From contig NC_086247.1 in the NCBI RefSeq assembly GCF_021018805.1, positions 96,365,338-96,429,337 on the forward strand: a DNA stretch of 64,000 nt, given 5' to 3'. This stretch comes from Prinia subflava. Its lineage: Eukaryota; Chordata; Aves; Passeriformes; Cisticolidae. The translations under genes were made by a program, and so were the position numbers. How positions within the stretch are numbered: position 1 is the stretch's first letter; each line of letters begins with the position of its first letter. The notes under the pieces were generated by a model, which had not been told where the DNA came from, ran no database searches, and saw nothing but the letters and a program-made list of their open reading frames with translations. Of the stretch, positions 36,909 through 48,346 are shown one piece after another.

Positions 36909-38364
36909 TCTCCCCCCCACGATAAATGAGGTAGTCATAACCATAGGCACTAAAATGAGGTACAAAATAGTAAGGGGAAGGGGTTTGGCAAACCTGAGTA
37001 AACTCTGCAAGGCAAATTAGAAAAACTAGCAACTTGCAGTGTTCGCAGTTCGGTTTACAGCATTTGTTGCTGGCCCACAAACAGAATGTTGACCCGTTCC
37101 AGGGGAGTCTGAACAAATGTGACCAGCTTGTTCAGCAGGCATGGTCCAAAGGTAAGAGCTAAAAGCAACATTGAAAGTGGACCTATAAGGGTGGAAATGA
37201 GGGTGGTGAGCCTTGGTAACTGGGTGAACCAGGACTCGAACCAACCCCGTTGAGCTTCCCTGTCTTTCTTCCTCTGAACCAATCTATCTCAGAGTTCCGC
37301 CATGGAGTCTCTAACGACTCCCGTGTGGTCTGCATAAAAGCAGCACTCCTCTCCGAGGGCTGCGCAAATGCCTCCTTGCTGCATAAAAAGAATGTCCAAT
37401 CTGCGCCGGTTTTGCAGCACGACCTCAGAGAGGGATGAGACAGATTTCTCCAGGAAGGAGATGGACTTCTCAATGTCCAGTCCTCGTCTATGGTGACTTG
37501 CAGTTGAGAGAGGTCTCGGTTCTGAGTGACAAGGGCTGAAATACCTGTGCCCGCACCTGTTGCTCCCAGACTGAACAGCATGGCAATGGTGATGTTTGTC
37601 AGCAGCTCTCTCTTCAGGAGCCGGTGGCCAGGGTCCTCAAAGTGGAGATACATGTCCTTTTCCCTGTGGTACAAAAGCCTGAGAACAATCAGGACCTGTA
37701 CACAAAAGTCTGCAGAATCATTAAATTTGGGAAGGTACACACAGGGACTCATGCCTGTCAAATGGCACACCCACATTCCCGGCTGGGATGGGACCATCCA
37801 TTTTCGGGGTCCTCTCAGGGGTGTGATCACCTCAGTACAGATGTTCACCCTTCGCCTTGCCAGAGTCGCGTTGCTGAAGCATACGCCTTGGCCAGTGACG
37901 TAGCCTAAAGTGATTCCTCTCTGGGGGGTGTCCCATCTGCATTGGGAAGGGTTATCAGACATAGAGTAATTAAAGGAAGTGTTCAAGGCGATCGCTTCAT
38001 AAAAAGGGGATTTCACGTCGTAACAAAGCCAGCATGACGTAGTCAGATTCAGGTTGGACTGGTTCAGAGACTCGAACGAGGCCTCTACCAAGCGAAGTAT
38101 GGATTCTAAGTCAGTCCCGGTTAGATGGCCTACCTGGTAGGCATTCATCTGGTTGGGTGGAATGGCGATGGGCTTTGTGGGAGAGACTTTGGGATGGACA
38201 GTGGGTTTTTCCCTCAAAGAACCCTCAACTGTTAGACTGGGTTTGATTGTTATAGGCATCGGTACCCAGAGTTTGATGATCTCTACATTAACAAGCGCTG
38301 ATGAAGCTGAGAGGACTGCTGTCCACACTTTGCCTGTGACCCAATTTGGGTGATTTAGTTGCAA
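36909..38364 (-). pseudogene. ERV-C envelope (SU/TM), frameshifted
   Basis: An envelope of gammaretroviral type. The main open segment (37183-38364) holds SU with a CWLC motif and many NxS/T sequons, a K-R cleavage site (RLLKREL) and a hydrophobic fusion-peptide-like stretch ([17 protein letters not shown]). The immunosuppressive-type [11 protein letters not shown] and the CX6CC motif (CAALGEECC) are present near 37345-37415, but in another frame. The membrane-spanning segment near 37080-37190 is in a further broken frame. A separate frame break near 38380 cuts the link to the upstream leader. No functional envelope can be made from this copy. Confidence 0.82.
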
Positions 38365-38369
38365 GACGG

Positions 38370-39332
38370 TTATGTTGTATCCAGAGCATAACCGAAATTG
38401 GCTGCCCTTTCAATGTTCACGACATCCGTGTCGCCTCTGCCAGAACCTCCGAAAGCTGGTGCTCTGCAGCCAGTGGGCACCCAGGAAAACTGTATAAATT
38501 TGTCTGGCGTCGGCGGTTTCCACCCTCTCCCCCGTGGCCTGGCATCCGTCACAATTGTTTCACAGCCCCAGTGCTTGCAGTGTCCCCATCCTGGGTGATT
38601 GCAGTAGCATTTCCCCGTATTTGAGGCTGGGCACCAGTAGGACAGATACATGCTCATGTAGCGTGGGTTATGGGTGTGGAGTTTGTGCACTCCTGGAAAT
38701 ACGTCGGCAATGTGAAACACAAAGGATGGTGCTTCGGGAGTGATAACTTCTAGAAAGTTTTTGTCACTGCCTAAATGTCTCAAAACCCATCGGAATGGCT
38801 GGTGGGGATTTTTTCCTTGATTGGCTTGACTGCTGGCCAAAAGCCCCAAAAGTAGGATCACACAGAGGTACCTCTTTTGGTTGGGTCTTACCGATATTGG
38901 TTTCTCAGGTTCTGGTGGTGTGTCTTCTTTCAGGACCGGAACGTAGGCGTAGCCATGCAGTGGTTGTCCTGCCCCGGATGCCTGAGCCAGTAGCTTTGTG
39001 CAATTTTCCTCCCATTCCTGCTTAAATACAATCATTCCTGCTCCATCAAAAATCATGCGACCTATTTGTTTGATGTCAAAGGGGAGCATGTCATCTTTGC
39101 CAAAAAGCCCGTCCACAAGAGTGGAGATAGCCGAATTTATCCCCCTGTCTGCTATTGCTTTGACAATTGCCTGAACATCCTTGGGATTTACCAGGGTATA
39201 ACTCCTCTGTTCATTTCCCTCTGGCTTGGTAACCCTCACTGGAAAAGCTTGGACTATAGCCGTGGGGGCCCATTCTGCACAAGCTATTTTTATTTTTCCC
39301 CAGTCGGTGAGCTGGGCTGGTTCGTATTTCAA
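38370..39332 (-). pseudogene. ERV-C capsid-envelope in-frame fusion ORF
   Basis: An open frame of 320 codons (first codon TTG). Residues about 1-125 are retroviral Gag: QLTDWGKIK, then FPVRVTK, a capsid N-terminal-domain-like region and FDGAGMIVFKQEW. It then passes without a break into an envelope leader (EKPISVRPNQKR, hydrophobic YLCVILLLGLLASSQA) and the first part of SU. The fusion follows from the deletion that removed the rest of gag and all of pol. The frame ends early in SU (TAA at 38370-38372), beyond which env continues in another frame. It is classed as a pseudogene, but the fusion frame itself is open. Confidence 0.7.
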
Positions 39333-39851
39333 TTCCCTTTCAGTGTGGCTTAAAGCTTTATTTGGTTCTGCTTTAAATCACGCTTGGTTTGCTCTCTCTG
39401 TTTCTGAGCCCGAGTCAGTTTCCATCAACTCGCTGGAGCTGCTGGTGCTGGGCTCAGAGTTGGAAGTCAACTGTCAGAGCACTTCTGGGCTTCGGTGCCT
39501 TTTTGTGCGGCTTCGGCCCCGCCCCTCCCTTCGGGGGTGGTACCGCTCCCTCCCCCTGGGATTGCTTCGCCTCCCGCAAGGGGAGGTCTCTCCCTTAAAT
39601 GGAAGCAGCATTGAGCGCGACCCCCGATTGGACGTGTGTTCTCCCCCCTTCTCTCCGCCTCTGTCCCGCGTGCGCGAGTTTACAAAAGTCCGCAGCTGCT
39701 GTTTTTTCCCGCTGAGGACATCTGCTCCCCACCCATCCCCTCTCCGATCGGTGCCGTTATTGGGTGTATAGGGCGGTGGGATTTCTCGGGTGTCCTCAAG
39801 AGCTGCATTTGCAGCCTCTCTGGCTTCCTCCGCTAGCTCATGCCAAAAAGA
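39333..39851 (-). pseudogene. ERV-C gag middle region with PPPY late domain
   Basis: Between matrix and capsid the frames are broken. One minus-strand frame reads EIPPPYTPNNG near 39770, a PPPY late-budding motif placed as in alpharetroviral Gag. The rest is Arg/Pro-rich linker. Confidence 0.6.
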
Positions 39852-40418
39852 TCACCCACGCTGTTGTGCCTCTAACAACGGATCCCATACCGGCGGCTGA
39901 GCGATGGACAGGGAGAAAGCAGATTTTTGGGGAAGTTCCGGGAAGGATTTGGGAGGTCCCAAAGGGTTTGGAGGAAGGGTCGGGGGGGTTTCTGGGGGTA
40001 CCGGAGGGTTTGAGTTTGGGTTTGGAGAGGGAGAGAAGGTGTCCCGGTCCCGCGGATCCCTGCTTTCGGAAAAATTGCCCTCAAAGACAGTCTGGGTAGC
40101 CTCCCCCACCCCCAGCCTTGGTGTGGCTAATAAACATTCACGGGTGGCCTTCCAAGTTTCTTGTTCCTCTATAGCTTGGCATAAAGCTTGTTCAACTTTA
40201 CCCCACGCTTTGAGGTTTTTGCTGTTGCCCGAGGATTTAGTGTCCTCGGCCAGGGCTGTGGTGCACTCGCTCCACACCTCCAGGTGCAACATGCCTCCTG
40301 GACGATTAATCGCCCCAAGCTCCAGGAGTCTCGCAATGGCGAGATTTAAGTCCCTGAGCTTACACTCAATTCCAAATTGTTTATGAATTTGACTCATGAC
40401 CTTCGCGATCGCTTCCAT
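39852..40418 (-). pseudogene. ERV-C gag matrix
   Basis: Starts at the ATG at 40418 (MEAIAKVMSQIHKQFG). The open frame continues upstream to 40583 into the LTR, but this ATG fits an alpharetrovirus-type matrix start. The ~100-residue matrix (including NLKAWGKVEQALCQAIEEQE) is followed by a Pro/Asn-rich stretch (SPSPNPNSNPPVPPETPP) and a stop at 39852-39854. It resembles the layout of alpharetroviral MA. The element lacks everything downstream of capsid. Confidence 0.75.
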
Positions 40419-40514
40419 GACAACCACTGGTCCGGGGATGTCTCCCCCACCAAAGATGGACCCGCCGCTCTGGCCGCCATTCTTGTCCAGGTGAATCCCG
40501 TTACCCAATTGTTT

Positions 40515-40532
40515 CCTGGGCTTTCGGCACCA
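40515..40532 (-). promoter_or_regulatory. ERV-C primer-binding site (tRNA-Phe-like)
   Basis: Two bases inside the 5' LTR, the minus strand reads TGGTGCCGAAAGCCCAGG, closest to the 3' end of tRNA-Phe (first 11 bases match, from memory). Alpharetroviruses normally use tRNA-Trp. Confidence 0.55.
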
Positions 40533-40534
40533 TT

Positions 40535-40876
40535 TGATGCCTTCTGATGTAAGGCAGGCGACCTGGTCCCAAGAAAGCGGCACGGCAACCCAGCCCCACC
40601 CGGGTCACTCGGACCACAGACACACTGACACCAATGTGGTGGATGGTCAAATGGCGTTTATTACGTTACACCGTGGGGTTATATAGTCTGGGGGAGGTTA
40701 TGCTACGTCACAGGGGGGATGGTAGCTAGGGATGGTCATCTAACTAGGGTTAGTAATGGAATGGAAAATTACTAGGGGGGTTGCTAGGGGGTTGCATACC
40801 ACGGGAAGTGATGGGGAAAGGGTTTCACTTTCCGTACATCCCAATATCTTCTGAGCACCTGTCCCTGCTTACCACA
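40535..40876 (-). repeat. ERV-C 5' LTR
   Basis: 342 bp. It is identical by eye to the 3' LTR over about 310 bp, but has six differences in the outer ~35 bp of U3 (about 40841-40872). The minus strand contains AATAAACGCCATTTGACC and CACCACATTGGTGT, as in alpharetroviral R regions. Confidence 0.92.
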
Positions 40877-41256
40877 CATAGGCAAATAAAAAACATGTTT
40901 TTACCAAGTAGAAACAAAGTGTAAGAATTTTCCACTGCAAGAAAACAGAAAAACAACCTTAAGCTTAAACTATAACATAACATGGTAATGTTAGTACTTA
41001 AAATAGGCTATAAGTAAATGTAAAGGTGTTGTGTATGATGCTGATTGGTTTCTGTGTAATAAAATGCTCAGCAAAGAAAACTATATAATGCATTGTAACC
41101 AGAACCAAAGTGGCTTCAGGCATGCCTAGCTGGCAGCTTTCGTCTTGGCTCTGTTACCCACGACCCAACGAGTGCTGTAACTTGGTCTTTGCAATAAACA
41201 GCATTTTGCAGAGCTGCCTAATGTCTCAAACATCCCTCATCGACACATCTCTTACA

Positions 41257-43266
41257 GAAATGTCTTAGACGACATGATTAACTTGTTCTCCTGCATTCTC
41301 ACAGACAAGAAGAACACACCTGTATCTGATAGCCCAGCTCAGTTTGTGAAGTTTTACAAACTTTCTTCTTCCTTTTCTTAAAATTTATCATAAGGGGGAT
41401 ATCTGAGATATCTGCTCTTACAGAAATGATACTCACAGGAACTCTGAGTTTCAGAAGTAGTGCATTTTAAAGCAAACAAAATGTGGATTTAAGATTTAAG
41501 TGCTGGATGCTGGTGTGTTCAGTGGATAGTCTGGGTAAAGTGTAGAATGGCCAGGTGGTTCAGGAGAATGGAAAGACGATGAGTGCTCTTACCTCCCACT
41601 GGTTTCTTAATGACTGATATGATGAGTTCTAAACATGGGTAAAATCCTGGCAGTATTTCATTAGATCTGTAAGGAGAGCGGAAGTCATTTTGCCTAACTT
41701 TTATACAGAATTAGATTTTCCTTATGTAACCAAAATACTAACTAAAGATTTCCAGAATCAAAGCTATCATGAATGGGCTTATTGTGTTATATTTTAATAC
41801 ACTGATATATATGCACTGTATTATGTTTTTGTATATGCTGAAATAGAGGGAAGTGAAAGTTTGGAACATTTAAGGAATCTGGCCATGCAAGGTGATGACA
41901 GAAGCAAAAGCAAAGTTAATTTCAGAACTCTTGACAGTCATCATATTACTGCTGTGCTCAAGTTTATTTTGGTTCATTTCCTTGGGAGCATCTGCCTTCA
42001 TTATTGTTTAAAGAACAGAGTTGGGAGAGAGTGATTGGGATGGAAACTGAGCTCTTTCTTGGGATTTTTTTTTCATTTAATTTACTATTTGTGCTTGGCA
42101 GTACTTGGAATTGTGTTTAGGAGTTTTAAAGACACTGATCCTTGCTTGAAGGCCTTTGGAATGAAGCAGCCGTGAAGAAATTCTCTGCGGTGGAGTCAGA
42201 CTGGTTAACCAGTATTCCCTTACCTGCCAGCACTGTCAACCCTTTCATCTTTCTTTTCAGAAGGGGTAGTTGAATGTTTCCCAAAATGCCCAGGTTCCTC
42301 TGAGGTTTTTGCTGATAGCTGAAGATTTCTGCCCAGCAGGTGGTGCATTTGTACAGTGTCTGAGACCTGTTTGAGCATGTAAATCTAATTTTCTGATCTT
42401 GACTTTTCCTTGATGCTGTTAAGATTACAGAGTGATTGCACAGTGATATGTACACTTTTTGTTCCACAGTAAAGAAGGGGCATAGTGTGTCTGTCAGTAT
42501 CCTTGAAGGAAATGGTTCTTTGAATAGTGTAAGTTGTTCATCTTTGTTTTCTTCCAGAATGGTGCCACTTCGTTCCTAAAATGCAGGAAATGATCGAGAT
42601 GATTTTGGTGAATGTGGTCAAGGAAGAATTATCTGAATGGGGTGTAGAAACCTACCAGGGAGAATGGTGACCTTTTGGTACCCCTCTCCTGGGAATAGTA
42701 CCTCCATATCCCCACCATGGCCCATCTGATAGCTCACTATACCTCCCTCCTGCTGCTCAGCATTAAACTTGGAAGTTTCCATAGGGAAATATAGGAAGAG
42801 TTGTGAGTGAGACAGCATATCACCCTTACCTGCCATATCACGAACATCTATCCTGGACTACATCAGTGTACCCTGACACAGACATTTCTTTCATTTAAGA
42901 CATTAGTTCAGCTAATTTCTGAATGAATTTGACAGTTATCTAAAAATAACACATTTTAAGTAAATTTCTAGCAAAATTTGTGCATGATGTCATTCTAAGA
43001 TACTTCTATGGTGCAATTAGGAACCAATTATGAACTTGCATTTTCCATGTGTAATTAGCATTGAAAAAGCATTATGTGGTTCTAGTGTTGTAAGGCTTAG
43101 ATGAAATCAACTCAAATCTGCTGCTAATGGGTGTTCCCTAGACAAGCTTTTTTGCTTTGTCTGGTAAGGATTTTGTGGCATAGTTTGTTTGGGTTATTTT
43201 GTAGGTTTTGTGGGTTGGTGGGTTTGGATGGGTTTAAGGGGTTTTGTTTGTTTGTTTAGTTGGGTT

Positions 43267-43297
<31 letters not shown>

Positions 43298-44607
43298 CCC
43301 ATGACAATATCCAGAAATTATAATGTATTTGGATTATGAAGATAAATATTCCTAAGTATCTTCTCAGTGCATTGATGCTGAAATGAAGAAACTGCAATGC
43401 CTGCTCCCAATTGTACGAGCAGATCTTTATAACCATGTCTTTGAACTCTTATGTATTAAGAACAGTTTCTTCTTACACTTGAAACTAGAAAGTTTGAATA
43501 TCCTTGCGTAAGGCTTTTTTCTTTTATCAGTTACTATTTCTAATGACTTTACAGTAATGGTATCTAAATATGACAATTATGGAAATCTGTGGGAAACTTG
43601 AAAAGCTGATATTTAGTCAAAGGCTTTTTACGTTGGATTACTCCCCATTAATGTTTATATTTGCCATCTACATGGATCAGAGTAAATATTTTAATTTGAT
43701 TTTGAAAATATTTTGAAGTGCTTTATATTAAGTATGGAATTACAAATATGAAAAATTGCTCATGTCTATCATAGACATTTTTCTTCTTCACCTGTGCCTT
43801 ATGTAGCAAACTTGTGGGAAGTAGAGAAATGCTCTGTGAAGAGCAACTTCTTTTGTTGCTTTTATTGAAAGAAATAGGGAAATAGTGAGCTTTCTCAACA
43901 ATGAGCTTATAACATTGAAATTACTGTTCACTGACTCCTCTCATCCGTGAAGATAGATTCAGATCGTAAGTGCAGATGCTGAGTGGAACTTTTCCAGCTT
44001 TGTCACATCTAAAAAACTGTAGCAGAGCACTTAGTCTGAGCCACATCCCTACAATTTCTATGGCTCTCTCATAGAAGATGTCTGTACAATCTGTGGTTAA
44101 ATGAAGGAGAAAAACAGTGCGGTTACTACATAACGTTTCTTACTGAGCTTTTCAGAGAGTGCTCTTCAGACCTGTGCTGATACTGCAAGTCCATGATCAA
44201 GCCCAGAAGATCATCAGATTTGATAGTAAGAATGATCAGTATTACTGAAAAAGCTATCAAATATCCTGGTTACAGGCAAGTTTTACTTTTGGATGTACTC
44301 ATACGCTGCAGACCAGTATGTGTTAGTATGTGTTGTAATCTTTATTATACCTCACCCAAACAGCAGTAACAGAGGAGTTGCACCAGGGGAGAATTTACTC
44401 TGCTTGACAATATAGCTGCACTGTTCACATCAAAAAACTACCCCTGGTTGCAGCTGTCCAACAGTGCCTCATGAGCTGGCTTCATTTTTTGTTGGGGGTT
44501 AGATTTGGTTTTGTTTTTTTTTCCTCTTCTCACAGAATTTTTTCCCATAAGTTTCCAAGAAGCCTTAATGACTACTTAGTCAGAACAAAAAGAGTGCTTG
44601 AGGGATA
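41257..44607. other. Intergenic, nothing recognised
   Basis: AT-rich unique sequence, with no convincing ORF or repeat except a (TTTTG)n microsatellite at 43246-43297. Confidence 0.5.
43246..43297. repeat. (GTTTT)n microsatellite
   Basis: Tandem GTTTT/GTTT units, about 50 bp. Confidence 0.85.
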
Positions 44608-45279
44608 TAGCAGCACGAAGCTACACCTATTGTTTTTGAGTCCCTGGGAGTGTCCCTCAGACGGGAGAGATGATTAGCTTTGGGGAAAGGCAAAAAGACA
44701 GATCTGGGGGAGGGGGAGGCACTCTTGCTCTCAGCTCCGAGGAGGACGGTCAGGCTGCCCTCTGCCTCTGCCTCGTCCTGGGAAATCTATCGTCATCTGC
44801 TGTGTACCCGGGAATCCTGAACTCGCTTTCTCCAGCCTCCCCTCACCGCCGCTGCTTCTTCGGACCTTTGAGGCTCTCCTGCTACTCTGTAGCCCTGCAC
44901 TGCCCAGCCCTGCCGGGACACCCCTGCTGTTCCAGCTGCCAGCGCAGACCTCATCTCATCCACCAGCCTGGGACTTTTCCTTCCTTCCAGTTCGGCCTCT
45001 CGGAGTCCTGCAGGGGCACCCAGATCAAACTGCTCTGGGCTTTTGTAAAAGAAAGCCCTCAAGGTTCTTGGTTCTGTTTATTATTGATGCTGTAGTTGTT
45101 GTTTGTTTGTCGTTTTGTCATATATACTAGTAAAGAACTGTTATTCCTACCCCCATACCTCTGCCTGAAAGCTCCTTTAATTTTCCTTTTAATTGGAATA
45201 ATTTGGAGGGAGGGGATTTGAATTCTCCATCTCTAGGGAGGTCCTGCCCCTTCCTAGCAGATATCTGTCTTTCAAACCA
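44608..45279 (-). mobile_element. Solo LTR-H, copy 2
   Basis: An inverted copy of the LTR at 10951-11638, sharing GACTCCGAG/CTCGGAGTC, TTGATCTTGGTGCCCCTGCA-type blocks and both termini. AATAAA lies near 45080 on the minus strand. No clear target duplication. It differs from copy 1 by many substitutions and small gaps. Confidence 0.7.
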
Positions 45280-46392
45280 AGACATTTTTATACATCTACA
45301 TTGCCATACACATATTTTAGGTAAAAATAACTCAGCATCTATTAGTTGTTGTAATGGACCCTCAGAGATCCGCTTCAAGGCTGCCTCATCTTTCTCCTTT
45401 TCTGTTAAATCCATGGCACTGTCTTTAGAAGATGTTTTCCTAATACTCTCCTGGATTTTAAGTTAGTTTTCTTTGTACTGTATTGAGCTCCCAATTAGAG
45501 GAGAATTACTCCTGTTTGTTTGATGAGTTACTCGTCTGCCAGGAAGCTCAATGAAGTCAGATCACTTTCTCCTATAGTTGCTCATTCAGCCATGCACAGA
45601 AGCTGAGTCAAGGCATCATCAGCTACAAGGGGTTAGGATAGTACTTTTAGAATAGTTTAATAAACAATTTTCAAAACTGGACAGGCCAAATCACTATTAC
45701 TAGAAGTTTTTATGCCAAGAAAACTTTATTTAAAAACCATATAGAGCCATAGACAGTGATCCATTTGTTTAGATGAGATCTTATAGCTGAATGAATTCCT
45801 AATGAGGAAAAACTTTGGCTGATTTGGATTAGTTCTAGAATGGAGATCAATAGAGTTTAAAACCCAGCTAGTGTAGTCCTGTGGTTTGGAGCTGCTCTAC
45901 TGATTGGTACAAGTCTGCTGATATTAAGTGTAACTTCTTGCTTGAAACACTTTTCCCCTGACATTCATCCTTACAGGCCAGGAAAGGACATTTACCTACC
46001 AAGGCCAACTTTGGTAATGCTTATATTTTTGAGGATCAAATGCACAATTCTAATGTTTGCTCTAGCGAGTGAAATGAAAGGTCTTTGTATTCCTTATAGG
46101 CCCACCTCTAAATGCCTTGCTTTTTCTTCCAGAAGAAACACAGGAACAAGTATTAGGATTAAAAAGGTAATTTTAATGAACTGCCAGCTTAGAGATTTTT
46201 ATCCCTTCTCATCTAGCTATGTCTACAGAAGTACTTTTAATTAAATAGCACTCTTATTTCTGACCCTGTAAACTTGCCTAATAGTGGTAAAATTACTGGA
46301 TGTTTCTTTGGCAACCAGGCTGCACAGCTACTGCTCCTAGGACTGTTGCAGCTTTTCCCATTGAGTGTGGCTGCAGGTGCCTTTCCCAACTG
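45280..46392. other. Intergenic, nothing recognised
   Basis: AT-rich sequence without a gene or known repeat. Confidence 0.5.
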
Positions 46393-46398
46393 GTTCCC

Positions 46399-46725
46399 TA
46401 TCACTGTGGAGGCCTAGCCAGAAAACAGACTGGGGACACAGATCTGGGTGCAACAGAGCATGCAGGGCAGAAGACCCGGTTTATTTACAAAAACCTACTT
46501 TTATACTTTTTCTATGAGGCCTGTGGATTGGAGGAAGGAATTCCCACCTCAACACCACATTGGTGAAGGGGACTGTCACACAGTCTTGTTTGTCCCAGTA
46601 GGGAATGTAAAAACAATGGCTATGTTTATAGAACATAGCTGATGTTTACATTAAAAGAGTGTGAGAAGGTACGGACTTCTCCTTTAATATGAACGCTCAG
46701 CAAACCAGGAAAATTCATGGCAACA
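46399..46725 (-). mobile_element. Solo LTR-J, copy 2
   Basis: 327 bp flanked by perfect 6-bp duplications GTTCCC (46393-46398 and 46726-46731). On the minus strand it starts TGTTGCCATG and ends CACAGTGATA. It is the same family and orientation as the copy at 29733-30061. Confidence 0.88.
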
Positions 46726-46836
46726 GTTCCCAGTTAGAACTGTAGTGGAAGTATTTCCACTCACTTCATGAAACAATGGCTCAGACCTTAATGAATAATG
46801 AAAAGGCTACAAGTAATAGATTTTTTTTTTTTTTTT

Positions 46837-46882
46837 GCATTTGCATTTGCATTTGCATTTGCATTTGCATTTGTATTTGCAT
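46837..46882. repeat. (GCATTT)n hexamer array
   Basis: About seven tandem GCATTT units (one GTATTT variant) after a T-run. Each junction forms ATTTGCAT, the octamer motif bound by POU-family factors. Confidence 0.9.
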
Positions 46883-48019
46883 GAAAGTTCCAAATAAAAG
46901 GTTTCTAATGTTACTAAGATTCACTCTTCTCTCAGGTACATTAAGCAAATTCTTTTATGTGGCTTGCTTCTTTATAAGGCAGTGGTATGATGCCTATCTA
47001 ATATGCCACTTTCTGGGAGGTGTATATTTACAGTCTCTTTTGAAGATGAAGAAAACTATTTGGACTGAGTTAGACTTAATTGTTCTTTTTCTTGAGAGCT
47101 AAGGAAATTAGGTTTCCAAAATATGTCTTCAAAGTCAATAAACAATTGTGTTTCCAGAAATATGGGTATTTCTTTGTGAAGACTTGACATAAAAGTTGAA
47201 TTGCAAGCTGTATCAAGCAGCCTAAACTGATCCTTATAGGTAATAAAGAATGATTTTCTATGGATGATTGATAGACGGGAAGACTAATTTACTGATCAGA
47301 ATTTGTCTTTACTGAGATTTCCAAACACTTATATACCATTCTAGGAAGGCTAGTATTTTTTTACTACAATGATTGGGTTAAACATCACACAGACAAAACT
47401 CGTATATTTTACAACATGTCTTGCTTGCAGAAGTTTGATTCAATCTTCTTTTCCTGTCCACCAGACTTGATCCAATCTTCATGCTATCTTCAAACCCCTG
47501 TTTGTTCTTGCCAAGGCATCTTGATTATAAAACTGATTATGCCAATTAAATCTGCAGTACCCTCTGTCCCATGTCCACATTTTTCTTCCTATTCTGCCTA
47601 AAATTTAAAATTTAATAATCTCAAAGCAAACTTTTTATTTCAGCTTGTAAGAGATACAAACTTGTGAGTATATTTTTATTTAATTCTTTATCTTAAAAGA
47701 GAAGACAAACATATTGAGAGTATGAGTCACATGAAAATTAAATACTTTATTTGTACAAAAATTTTGGAAAGTATTAAGGGTTTAGGTAAATACTCTTCAT
47801 TTGGTAAACTTAGTTAAAATCCACCAGCAAAGAAAATCACAGAAAATGATCATATTTACTTTTCATATGTGCCCAATGGAAGAATGATAGTATAGCCATT
47901 AGACTGCAGTATTTTGTCCAGTGGTACTTTAAATTCAGTGAAGTTGTTACAGCCTCCAGAGGAAGGTTTCAGCTCTCCAGTTTTGGATAGCTGTAAATGC
48001 TCTCTGACCGCTCATAGTT
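46883..48019. other. Intergenic, nothing recognised
   Basis: AT-rich unique sequence. Confidence 0.5.
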
Positions 48020-48025
48020 GTGACA

Positions 48026-48340
48026 TATCATTATTATATTTGGGAGAGTTGAAATAACGCTATAACTCCAATCTTCTTGGAGGGCATATAGCAATATTTA
48101 TTAAAAACACATCCTTTTTATACAGTGCTCTGATACAATTAGACATGTTGGTTATTCAGACCAATGCCTCTTTGCAAACATCTTTGCAAGTAAACAAGTT
48201 GCAAAAACAGCAGGTGCAGAGTTTAGAAATTGTTTGGAATGTCTTCCTCCAGAGCAATGCCCATGAGAGTCTGTCTGATTTGCTTTCCCACAGGTTCTGC
48301 TGCTGCCTGATGCCTAAAATTTTTTCTGTCAGCATCCACA
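48026..48340 (-). mobile_element. Solo LTR-M, copy 2
   Basis: 315 bp flanked by perfect 6-bp duplications GTGACA (48020-48025 and 48341-48346). On the minus strand it starts TGTGGATGCTGAC and ends AATGATA. A TATAAAAAGG box is near 48118 and AATAAA near 48102. Related to LTR-M copy 1. Confidence 0.8.
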
Positions 48341-48346
48341 GTGACA

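Larger units (their letters stand above)
36567..40876 (-). mobile_element. ERV-C, pol-less provirus
   Basis: A 4.3-kb minus-strand provirus with two 342-bp LTRs, flanked by CACAGG (36561-36566) and CATAGG (40877-40882), a 6-bp duplication with one change. In element order: LTR, tRNA-Phe-like primer-binding site, gag matrix, a PPPY late domain, the N-terminal half of capsid, then directly the envelope leader, SU and TM, a G-rich purine tract, and the LTR. Capsid C-terminus, nucleocapsid, protease, reverse transcriptase and integrase are all missing. The poly(A)/R region resembles alpharetroviruses. Confidence 0.88.
36425..41256 (+). mobile_element. Probable solo LTR (LTR-O) split by ERV-C
   Basis: The sequences flanking ERV-C (36425-36566 and 40877-41256) together look like one ~520-bp LTR on the + strand. 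It starts TGTAACTGG and ends CTCTTACA, with a TATATAA near 41082 and AATAAA near 41194. The inverted ends (TGTAA/TTACA) support this, but no target duplication was identified. Confidence 0.45.

Noticed and set aside
37526..37903. Plus-strand open frames across the ERV-C envelope
   Set aside because: Shadow of the envelope coding strand.
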